Shown here one piece after another: positions 13,501 through 25,500 of a DNA stretch of 64,000 nt. Positions within the stretch are counted from its first letter, which is position 1, and each line of letters begins with the position of its first letter. The notes beneath the pieces are model-generated. The model had not been told where the DNA came from. It saw nothing but the letters and a program-made list of their open reading frames with translations, and ran no database searches. Source of the DNA: Symsagittifera roscoffensis (taxonomy: Eukaryota; Xenacoelomorpha; Acoela; Convolutidae). The stretch lies in NCBI RefSeq assembly GCF_963678635.1, contig NC_087067.1, positions 47,540,001-47,604,000 of the forward strand, given 5' to 3'. The position numbers and the translations under genes were made by a program.

Positions 13501-16500
13501 TGAAGATACCAACACCAACAGCTCCGGAAACTCGGTCACATGAGAAAGAAGGCACGCATGAGGAGGCAGGAGCAGCGATATCGGAGGCAAGAGTGAGCAG
13601 CGATACGCCACCACGAAATTCAAATCGAGCACAGAAAGCGGTTAACGAAATGGGGATTGTGATGATCCGGCGGATCCAAGAAGGCGACGCATGAGAGTAA
13701 GGAAAATCGAAGAGCGAACCCGGGTAGGCTTAGAAAAGCCTAAAAACTCAATTGTTTAAAAAACTGTTAAAAAACAAAATTAACAAGAGTTATTTATCTA
13801 TCTACAGATGCTATTTGAGTTCTTCAAATTCATACTACTGGTTTAAATTTTGTAGAGTGTCCCTATGACATAGGGGTACAGTTTATGTTTATGTAAGAGT
13901 TTGCTAATTTGTTCTTGAATATCTGGCTATCTGTCCTTTCTAATCACTGTTCTTGTAGACGCCTGGATCCGCCTTCAAATTCAAAAAAAGTGCAATTCTG
14001 CTTTTTTACATGATATAAAGTTTGACATAAATTTCAATTCACTTTCATACACTCCATCTGTTTTTCTACTCTAACAATTTTTATGCATTAGACCCTGAAA
14101 AAAATTAGAAAATTTCGAGTGCTCCATCTGTTATTGTAACTTGGAAACCGCAAAAATTTTAGGGCGTGACTTTCCCGCTCACTTATTTCTATGTGAACAT
14201 TCCCGAAACCTTCCGAGCCAAAAAAAAATTTTTTTAAACACAACGTGACATGCTGATGAATTTTACTGTTATCCCGAGCCGAACTGAAATGTAAACGTAC
14301 AATTTCAAGCAATGTTTGGATTCAAGTATCCGGCTCGAAAAAAAGTGGGTCTTTTCTGTTATACAGCCCAAAATTGATAATTTTTTTGGTATCTCGAAAA
14401 TTAATTCTAAATGCTGAACTTTGATGGGTTGAAAATAATAAAAATTAGATTTTTTATCCAAAACGGAAGCTCAATTACTAACCTGGCAATTTTGGGCCAT
14501 ACAATATAAAAGACCTCAAAATTTTTTTTCATGATTGTTTTTTGAACGAGACTTCATTGCAGATCTATCACAACACGGCTTCGGGTGTTGGATGGCAACA
14601 CGAGGTGTTCATCGACAGCAGAGGCACACGAGTGGTGCCCCGCCTGTACAATTTCCCCTTCCAACTCTCTCAAGTGTGGGACATTCACCACGCCTCCGGA
14701 AACCTCATGTTACAAGGCAAGAACTCTCAAATTTTTTTTTAAATTTGCGTGTATTTATAAATCAATTATTTTAAAATCAACTGTTATAAGTACTTCGAGA
14801 AATCATCATGAAGGTTGTCAAGCCTGTCGAGTGGTGTTCCTAGATGATTCTTTCTTCTCGGTCTATTATTTAAAGCTGGTTTTTGTTTTCAATTTTTTTT
14901 TCATTCAAGCAAAAATATTGAAGCTCTTGAAAGAAAAAACAATAACAAAAAGGTATTTTAAGAGTTTTGTTTTTTTAACGTTGCAGATACTTTGTAAATT
15001 CAAAACTTGCTTATTCAATCAGTACAAGATCATTCCAAAAGTAGACGCTCTTGTTTTAGTAGAAATTTTTTGCAAAATCCCGTTTTCTATCACCTGGAAA
15101 CGTGCAGCTAGTTAAAGTTTCTTTCATTGCCAAAATTTTTGAATATCTTTTTCTGATGGTTAGCTTGAATATTGTTTTTAATCAAAATTTTTTATTATTT
15201 TGTTTTATAATACCGTTTCTATTATAAAACAAAATAGATTTTATGATACCGTTTATAATACCGGAGTGTTCGACTATTTCTGTGTGTGATAGGGGGCGTG
15301 TTCTACACTATAAACATCACAGCCTACAGCCAGGGCGAGACTCCGGTAGTCAGGAAGTACTACACTGAAGAGATCACATACCCTGAGAAGCCCATTCCGG
15401 ATGGGGAACACTGGACTTCCACTACGAGGTCGGTCACCATCAAGTGGACAGCTGCTGGATTCTTCCATGGATTCGAGCTCGGAGTGTTAGTAATTTAACC
15501 ATTTAGGGATGGTGATCTCCATAAGCATCACTTAAGCATCATTTTCATGGTATAACTAGTGGCTTAACCAGATCGGGTTGCTCTCTGTAGAAAAAATGCT
15601 TATCCATACAATTCTAATGATAGAGCTTATGGAAAATGTTTCATTATCATACAATATCTATTTATGACAAATGTATCATAAGCATCTGTTCCATTCAAAC
15701 AAAAATTCAGAAATCCTTTGTCAAAAAATAGAATTTGTTTTGCGTACGAAAATTCATTTCCCTAAAAGTTCCATTTTTGATTAGCCTTTTTTCTTTGATG
15801 ACAAAATTCCAAAACCAACAATGAGAAAAACATTTTTATATGCCATTTTAATCGCTAGAATAATTCAGTTTTTATATACGCTAAAAGAAACCGTTTTTTT
15901 ATCAAACTTCTCCCTCAACACAGAAGAAACACAGAAAAATTAAAAATCACAATCAAGCTTCCCGTGAAGTCAGAAAAACAATTTTTTTGTGTTTATATGA
16001 TGACATAAACTTAACTGTACCCGAAAAAAACCTACCACTATTTTCAACTCACAAATTCTTTCGAAATAATTGCTTTTTGATCAGATTCAAAATTTATCTG
16101 CTGCGAGCATTTGAGTCAGCACATCTGGTTTTGGCGAGCAAATCGACTGCACTTTTTGTATATGGGCTTACTAATCGACACCTATTCTAATCGGCATCTG
16201 CCCATTTATTTAGCAGAATATACGTTATCCGCCGTCGTATCAACACTCATTTTTCTTACCCTTTTCACTATGCAAGTAGCACAACAAAAATTTGATAAAA
16301 ATAGTTTGTATTTGAAAACCATCTTTTTGCTACTTTATTCAATTTGAGGCATTCTTTTTTGAGCAAAGTCTCAGGGAGCGCTTATATGAATAATAGCTGA
16401 TAAAATAGGGCGATTTTCAAGGTTGTCAAGGTCAAAGAAAAAAAATCCGAAAGAATCAGAAGTCGCAAACACAGTTCTATGTTCAAATGATTGTGCTCGG

Positions 16501-19500
16501 GTGGTTTTTTCTTCAGACAATTTGCTTCAGACTTTTTAACCAGACATATTTAATCGACATATTTAAGCGCAGATTTAATCCGTCTTAGAAAATGTTTCAA
16601 ATTGGTTAAAGGATGCTTTTTCGCCATCACTGATTTGCTACTAGCAGAGCAATCTATCACTTTGTAATTTATCACTTGTCCTGCTGGAATTTGTTTTGAA
16701 AAAAAAATCTCAAATTTCAATTTAGTTTATTCCATTTCTTTTTTTTCACATTATTACCGCCCCCTTAGACCTCAAAAGGCAGTCAGAACAATCAGGGCTC
16801 TGCCCTGATTTGAGCAGTATTGTTGTGTTTTGAGGCAATCACGAAAAAAAAAACTAAAATCAAAAACTCTTTTTTAATTTCACATTAGGAGAAAAAGCTT
16901 GTTGTACGGGTTCTTAGTATTGACCCGCAACGAAAATTCATAGATAATAATGGATTTTAATGACAAATTGTTTTCCAAATTTTTGTCAGTACAATCCATA
17001 AATGGTGCAAATTTAGACCAAGAAATCGATTATATTGTCTTTATAATCGATTGTTTTCGTATACACACAATCAACTAAAATCCATTATAATGGATTAAAG
17101 TCCATTTTAATTCATTATAGTTGACTATTAAGGATTAAAATCTTAAGGTTATCTTGCAAAATCATTTCTGCCACGTAACATTTCTACCACGGCCCCCTCG
17201 CAACTTAAACCAACTCAAATTAACTCCCCTCTCACCCTAACTTTACCCCCCATCCACATTCACCACCCGCACATAAACCACTCCCCTACGTTTATCCCTA
17301 CGCCCACCCCCATGTTTACTTAAGTTTACCACCAACCCCAACGCCAATCCCCCAAGTTACAGTTTATCCCCCACTCTCCAATTTAACCCCATCACCCAAT
17401 TTTTTTTCTACCCCATGTTTCTTTTTACTCCGACCACATTCAGTAAACGAGGAGGTTTTAAACTAAGATAGGTGGAGGGGTGGGGAACTGAGGAGAAGTA
17501 AACTGCTGGGTTGGAGGAGGGAGCGCGGGTAAATTGACGAGCGGTAAACTGTGGGGGGGGGAGGGTTAAACTGAGGAAGAGGGTTGTCAAAAGAGGTGGT
17601 GGAGTTCACGCAAAGTACAGAAAAAGTAGAGAAAATATAAATAAAATAAAATTTTGTGAGAAAAGTAAAAACTTGGGAACCGCAATACATAGCAACTGCA
17701 TGAAACAAAAAAGGAGATAACTTTCGAAAAAAAATTGCAAAGTTCATAAACTCTTCTCAAAAATACCTTATAATCGATTATAATAGTTTATAATGGATTA
17801 TTTTGATTAAATAAATATGATGATATTAATCCAAGTTTAATGTATTATAATAGATGATAATCGATTATTATGAATTATATTGATAAACAAAAAGTACTAG
17901 GATTAAAATCCATTTTTGATGGATTATAATCGATTACTTTTATAATTTTATCGATACTGACAATAAAATGACAATATTATCGATAATTATTCAAGGAACT
18001 CCATTGCAAGGAGGAAATGCTTGGAATTTACATACTAATGCCTAGAAGCTTGAGCTGTTTATTTCAAAGTAGTAAAAAGTATGACCAGTATGAGAAAAAA
18101 ATGAGAAGCGTTTTTAATTCTTTTCTCACTGTTTTTCAGATGTCTTTTTGATTTTTTGCACTTTTTAGTTCTCAGAAACGCTATAAATTTTTTGAAAACA
18201 AGTTTGTTGCTGCTAAATTTGCATATTTTTTTAAACTCAATCAAAAATGTTCGATTATTATTTCGATTTATTTGTGTGTGCAGCTTTACTAAGTCTTATA
18301 CTTAAGTGCAATCTTTTAATTTCCACAAATTATACTGATCACAAAAAAGTCTACTAATTTTTTTCGGCATTGAAAAAATTTTTGCAAGTTTTCGACTGAA
18401 TTGGTTTGTGTTATGATATATCCTGCGATATAATTTAATGTTCAATTGAATGATGTGGCTTTTGCTAAGCTAAATGGATTTTTTTTACCCGAGGAAACAA
18501 CAAAATTTTTTAAGCAAATCCACAAAACCGAAAGGAAAAAAATCATACGCAAGCTGAATTTCATGATGTTAATATTTTAAAAAAATCATAATTTTTATTG
18601 TTCCTTCATAAAATTTATTTTTGTTTTCGTTTTAGTGGAGCCCAAGCTTGTTTTGATTGCAGTCTTGCTTCGTGGCAGAGAACTTACACTATTGACAACC
18701 TTCAACCGGGGGAGTACTACGATTTCATGTTGACAGCTCATGTAACCTATGACGGAATAACACTGAAAGGGCTGCCCATGGTCACAGACGCGTACACCTA
18801 CCCAGAAGCTCCAACAGGTCTGATCTCGTTTCTAAATCAAATCAACCAAAATAATCCAGTTGATGACAGCAAAAGGTCGGTGTTTAGAGCCAAACCATAA
18901 TCAGTGCTTTTTGACCTCCATGCGCAAAAAATGCTTATCATACCGTGTTTACCATATTTCCATCAATGAATTCTATGAAAAAAAAGCTTATCGTACGAAT
19001 TTATTAAAGGAGTCTGTGAAAAAATTCTTATCTTAAGATGTGAAGCAATTTTTCTCGTTCCAAAAAAAAGACCCAAAACACTGCACGCAAAATTCTTAAG
19101 TAGACAAATTGTTGTTTTAATGCATTAATGCGTCATCAGTACCATAGTACAACCAGTGGCTTGCACAGATGTTTTTCTAGGGGGGGGGGCGGAGGGTTTG
19201 AAAAATTTTGAAAATTTTGCAGAATTTTTTTGTAGGTCTACCATTTGATTTTCTGAGCACTCCGAAATTACTATAAGGACCCTGTTTTGTCAACAATTTT
19301 GTGAGCCGCGTTTTTCGGCAATTAGAAAATGTTGAAAAAAATGCGTTTTTTTTGCGGCGCGCGCTCTGAAATTGGTTTTATTGGAGCAAAAGGCGCCTGT
19401 AGAAAAATTTTGAGGTTGGTCAGCCATAACTGGTTCTCGTTAAAATACACAAAAGGGGAGACCCTTTAGAAAAATTTGGCAACCAGATTTCAGGGAAGAG

Positions 19501-22500
19501 AAGGCGGTCGCATCCCCATCGCCATGCTACTGTTAATCAAAGTACAATGACAGCCTTGACTTTTATTAGAATCAGCTGCAAATGTGCTCTTGAGACTTGA
19601 AGTTTGTTGCTCTTTATATTTTTTTGCCATTTTAAGTTGCTTTGTTAATGTGAGTCTGAGGCGTGAAATTGGTCAGAGAAAACGGTTATGCGGCAAAACA
19701 ATTCGGTTGCGGAATAACTGTAGCATGCTTCTATTGATTGTTTGGCATATTCTGACTGTTGTCTATTGTTGCTGTTGAGTCGAAGTGACTTTTGTTCAGT
19801 TGCCGCTGAATTCGATAAGGGAGATTTGATTGCTAGAAGCAGTTTGAAGAAAGGATGCACTTCGGTTGTCGGATTGGGCGCTGCTGATTGCTACAGAAGT
19901 TGCGTCTGTTGCAATCTTTCGTTTGACTAGTCTTCTGTACTCATGGACAATGTCGTCTGATTTGTCTTCAATTCCAGTGAATGTTGACATGAGGTCATCT
20001 GGCTGTGAGTCTTCTGTCGAATGGTCGACTAGGTAAGTCGTCGATTCCTCAAGCAGCTTTAGAAGTGAAGAAGTTTCTGTTTTTAATTCTGCCAACTCAA
20101 AGGGGGTTTCCTCTTCTACGATGGTTTTGTCAATTTGGCTGAGGAGTCGTTCCAGTCGTTTCACTAAAATTTTGCGCTGCTACGCGTACTTTTTGTGGGA
20201 ATTCTGTCGTTAAAATGGATGTCAGTTGTGTTGTTCGCAGTTATTGGCGCTGTTGTTGAGCCGTCGAATGTTGTTGCGGTGTTGATTGGTTCTGCTGTGA
20301 CGAATTTCAGTTTCTACTTAAATCTCAAAGTAAGACGAAATGAGAACCCTATTAGTTTTAAAATTTTGAATTTCAAGCATTAAAAACAAATAAAGATTCA
20401 GAGCTGTAGATATTTGTATATGTCTCCCTGATAATAGAGAGAGAAAAAACTATTTCCATGTAAGGAGGACGTGAAAAGCTACTTTAGTAACCCGAACTGT
20501 TGACGTAATCATGATTTTAAGTTTTAAGTAAACCGTTGAAAGTAGTAATCAACCAAAAAAACACCTTCATCTTTTTCAAATTTTTGCGATTACAAAATAT
20601 TCTCGGGCAAATTGTTTTGATGTAAAGCAGAGAATCTTTCTATCAAATCATAGGTCTGTTAAAAGTTGAGTGCCATATAAATTCGAAATATAGTGGTGCC
20701 TGTTTTATCTCAAATGTTTCTATTCAAGTAGTTTCCTTGTTTTGTTCCAAGAGCTAATAACAGTTGTCAAGAGTAATAATTTCAAAATTACGCTTTCATG
20801 TGGTTAAGTCATATCACTTCTGTCTTTCTTGAATGTTGAACACTTTTTGTCGTTTTTCGTCGTGGCATATATATATGTTGCGTGCAACATATATATGCCT
20901 CGATGTTGTTGACTGAAGGGGGTTCCAGAATCAGGGTCATCGAACCTTGACTCTTATTAGTGTCAGTTGAAAATGTGGATTTAGGACTTGAAGTTAGTTG
21001 CTTTTTATAAATTGTTTTGCCCTTATGCCACAAAATTGAAAAGCAAGAGAGTTTACCTCTTATTTTTTTCGGCGCAGATGTAGTAGAGCTTTGTAGCCTT
21101 GATATCTTTTGCGAAACAACAATTCCGGATCACTTTACCATGGAAAGAGTGCATACACAAACTCCAGCCGGATCTTTTTGGTCGCGAAGGTCTGGAATTG
21201 CCAAAGTTTGGCCCCGAAAATCTGAATATGCCAAAATTTGGCCAGGAAAGTCTGGATATAAAACGCGTACATGCTCGACACGGGGATCAAGAATCAACTT
21301 ACACTTGTTGAAATACTATTAAGCGATAACTTTACTTTTGACAAATTGCTTGGTCGAGTATTGTCAAAGCAGTTATCAATTGGGTCAAACTTGGTCAATT
21401 TGTTTTTCTTCGGTCGAACAGGATGGAAACGTTTTTTCTCAGTCGAAATAGTACGGTCGAAAATAGTACTCAGTCTAACTAGATCAAAACTTCTTCTTCG
21501 GTTGAACACAGTCAAAATACTTTTCCACGGTCGAATTTGATTTTTTTAAAATTTGTCGGTCGAACATAGTCGAAACCTAAAAATTTTTGGGTAGAAAAAG
21601 ATGAGATGTTCGACAGAATGACCGAACGCAGGACGCAGGTCTCACAAACACCGGAGTTTCATGAAAAAATTTTGATTAAAATGGAAAAATGTTGTCTAAA
21701 AAATTGTCATCATAATCCATTCTTGTTGCGAATTTAGACCACGAAATCGATTATATTGCCATTATAATCGATCATTTCCGTAAATTCTCAGTCCACTAAA
21801 ATCCATCAAAATGTATTATTCTGGATTCTAATCTCAATATCATTAATGCAAAATTACTTGCAAAACTGTCAACAACTTCGGCTATACTCACGACCTACTC
21901 GACTTTCTAAAACCTACTCCGTAGAAGTTCACCTCTTCCCCACTCCCCCAGTTTATTCTATCCCCAAGTGTTGAGTTTTATAGAAGCTGACAATGAAAAT
22001 CCAAAATAATCGATTATTATCCACGAGACTCTACAACGGGTACCCATTCGGCCACGGCTGCTCTCAAATCTGGACTCGGTTATTCTGGTTGATATTGTTG
22101 TGTTTTCAGTTGTTGATATCACATCTGGATGCGACAGTGGCCAGGTGCGGATATTGACTGAAGGGGGTTCGAGAATCAGGGTCATCGATGGCAACAATCA
22201 TTTTTTAATCACGCCCAGAACTAACTCCAAGACGGTGCGAATCAAAGGGCTTGCACCAGAAACCCATTACCAATTCTTTGTAAGTATTTTCTCCCCGCAC
22301 TGGATTTGCATGGTTAATAAGCAAGCATATATTTTAAATTCTCATGCTTCTATTCATTTCAGTTTAATCCAAAAACAATTTTTTAAACTTGGATTATTGA
22401 GTTGCTTTATAACTTTTTCGAAGGCAATAAAATCCAGTTTAAATATCTAGTCGAAACAAACCTAATTTTGGCCGTGAGTTCGAAACATGGGTTAAGCACC

Positions 22501-25500
22501 ATTCTAACAATTTCTTAGTTTTTTTGAACAATTTAATTAGTTTTCAAATCAAAACTCGAACAAAAGATTTTCGCTCTATAACCCGCATCCAGTTTCAAGC
22601 GTTAATAATCGATTATATTACGATTTTAGTACCAGTCTCACTAAAATTGAGAAACAATCGATTTTATTCAATTAATAATCGATTATAATCACTCTTTTTA
22701 AAATCAAATTATAATCAATTATAATCAATTATAATCGATTATAATCGATTTTTTATTCGTCTATTTTTCGATAAAATTATAATCGATTATAATTGATTAT
22801 AATCCATTATTTTTATTCATATTTTTATTTCATTATTTTTGCACAAAAATCCATTATAATCGATTATAATTGATTATAATCCCTTTTGTTTGTCCATTTT
22901 TGTCTTCGAAGTTGCATCTAAATCGCTTATATTTTATGCTTTTTGTGGACATTGGTTTCTATAAAAAATGAAAAAAATATTTTAAAAGTTTTCCAATTGA
23001 TTCAAAATTATAAGTTTTTTTTTCATTTCTTCCCCATTAGGGTTGTTTTGTGATGCATATTTTAAGCTTTTTTAAACACCAAAACATCAGCAAACTGATT
23101 CAGTCTCATGATTGATTCGGAAAATTTATTTTTCATATACCGCGAGAACCTTTCCCTTCATATGAAAGGATCTCTATGAAACTTTTGTTTCGTGGTAAAA
23201 CTTTGTGTTCAGATGAACCAAAGTGTTCAAGAGATCTCTCTTTTAGAGATTTTCTTACTGTCACAAAATTAATAACCCATAAAATATAATTCGAATATCG
23301 CAAAATTTCGGCAAAATGAGAGATTATAATCGATTATAATCGATTATAATTGATTTTAAGGGTTTTTAGTAAGAACTGTAATCAATTATAATCGATTATA
23401 AGAGATTATAATCGCTTGGAAAATATCACGATTATAATCAATTATAAATCTCTTAAGGACCTAATTTTGGTAATTATAATCAATTATAATTGTCAAAAAA
23501 TCATCATAATAATCCGTTATAATCGATTATTTACGCCTAAACTTGGATGCGGGAAATACCTCTAAGAAAGTTGCACTCAGCAACGATCACTTGAGTTTTC
23601 AGGGCCCTTTTAATTTATTGAGATCTGTGGGTTCCTGTGGCAAAATAAAGTAAATATAAGTGAAAACTCCTCCAATATTAAAATACAAGTTATGCAAGTT
23701 ATTCTTTTATTTTAAAATCAGATCAAAATAGGAAGATTCAACAATACAGAAAAAGTTATTCGCGGACAGAATTTCTCATTTCAGTGTTTCTTAAAAAAAA
23801 TAAAAAAAAATTTAACTGAAAAACTTCGGTAACATATATGAGCATATTTTTCAGGCCGTATTTTTTGAACTTCAATCGAGGTGTCAAGATACGCCATTAC
23901 TAATTGTCTCGTTTTGATTGCTTAGGAAATTTCAAGTAAATGTTTGAAGTTAGAGTATTGAGTGCAATTATTTAATGCTCAGAAATATGTTTCAGGTTTT
24001 TCTTATGTCTTTTTTCAAAATTTCAAACTTCCGAGCAAAGTCAACTTTATTCGAACAAGATGCCCGGGTTGGCGCCCATAGAAGAAAAATGCTTATCATA
24101 CAGTTTCTTATATGAAGTCTATGGAAAAAAGGCTTATCATTGAAAATAAATACAAAACTTAAAAAGTGTTTTAAAAGTTTTTAATTAACATTTTTGGTCT
24201 AATAGCCTCTTTTGAAGGTTTCTGGTCATTGAAAAAATGATTTAAAATTTTTTATAAAAAATGCTTATCATACAATTTTCATGTATGAAAATTACAATAT
24301 AGTCATTTTGTCATAGAAAAAATAAAATTTTCAAAAACCACCAAAAAACATCTCTGGGTAACTTTAAATAGATTTACAAGAATATCTATGATAGAGGGCA
24401 TATTGACAATCAAAAACATAATTTTAATTTTGGTCAGAAAAATGCTTGTCATAAAGTTGTCAATAATGAAAATTGTATGATATGCATTTTTTTTCATAAA
24501 CAAAAATTAAAATTTGAGGTAGAAAATTTTTAATCCCTCTTTTGGCTGCAAATTTGCTTTTGTGCTAAAATTAAAAATTTAAAAAAAAAAAATTTGCATG
24601 CAAAATTTGACATTTTTTTGTTTATAACGTAGTCCAGGATGCGTTTCTCACCCAAAAAACCCAAAATCACATGAAAAAGTTTTTTTTTGTAAACACGATT
24701 ATTATTTTTTGTTTGATTTGCTAAAATAAAAAAAAATTTGTGAAAAAAACAGCTTTTTTGTCAACCATCATAATTTTCAAGCTCAAAAATATCTAGCCAT
24801 ATTCAAAAAGTTACTTTTTTGTATATATTTCTATGTGAAAAAGTTATAATTAATTTTTTCGGCTGAAACCACCATATGCAGTTTATCTGCGTGGTAACTG
24901 CCAGTTACTCTCTGGATTTTCTCATGACAAAAAATCCTTGGTTAGTGTTTTGATTGAAACACAAAATTTCGAAACAAAAATTTTTGGAATATTCATTCAT
25001 GGAAAAAATGCTTATCATACAATTTCATCGTATGGAAAAAATGTTTATCATACAATTTCATATATGGAAAAAATGCTGATTTTGCTATTTTCATACATAT
25101 ACTTTTACTCTATGAAATTGTATGAAAGATTATGATAAGCATTTTTTGTCAACCCGGGTGGCTAACCTGCATTGAAGTTATTCTTATTGTTCGTAAATTT
25201 GAAAACTGGGGAGGAAATTTATATTCGGGGTGTGTTTTGGTTGTGTTTTTCTTTTTCCTTTCTGTTTTCCATGCAAAATCAATCGTTCCCACATATAATA
25301 ATGGGAATGGATCGGCTAAAATATCATATTGAATCCTTTTGAGGCGTCATTCGAGCCTCATCAAAATTTTCCAAAAAGTTGTCACATTATCGAGAAAAAA
25401 CAAGTTTAAATTTTTTGATTTTAATCTAAATTAGTGCGGTTAATGCGAGCGAGTAGGCCTATAATAGCTGAGGCCCTTATAACTTAGTTGTAAACAAATA

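Larger units (their letters stand above)
7151..14562 (+). other. Intron 6 (7.4 kb), transposon-filled
   Basis: Begins GTGAGT after 7150 and ends TTCATTGCAG at 14562. It holds a minus-strand LINE relic (7376-9511) and a plus-strand Ty3/gypsy relic (about 10100-13700). The remaining parts (7151-7375, 9512-10100, 13700-14562) show nothing recognisable. Confidence 0.65.
18818..22109 (+). other. Intron 9, transposon debris and a partial exon copy
   Basis: Holds a TIR element (19145-19525), a BEL/Pao-type gag fragment on the minus strand (19796-20164), a pair of related 85-bp sequences (19552-19640 and 20941-21025), a 38-bp copy of part of exon 10 (20905-20942), a near-perfect palindrome (20864-20899), short tandem repeats (21165-21270) and a TATAATC fold-back fragment (21700-21970). 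Confidence 0.6.

Noticed and set aside
13219-13632. 137-aa minus-strand frame at 13.2-13.6 kb.
   Set aside because: It is the shadow of the plus-strand Ser/Thr/Pro-rich 3' part of the gypsy relic; no domain of its own.
19584-20383. Short plus-strand frames with hydrophobic stretches opposite the BEL/Pao gag fragment.
   Set aside because: The minus-strand frame carries a recognisable gag motif; the plus-strand ones are shadows.
22600-23530. Considered a CRISPR-like or regularly spaced repeat array.
   Set aside because: The units are self-palindromic, overlapping and irregular, with no unique spacers, inside a eukaryotic intron and bounded by TIRs.
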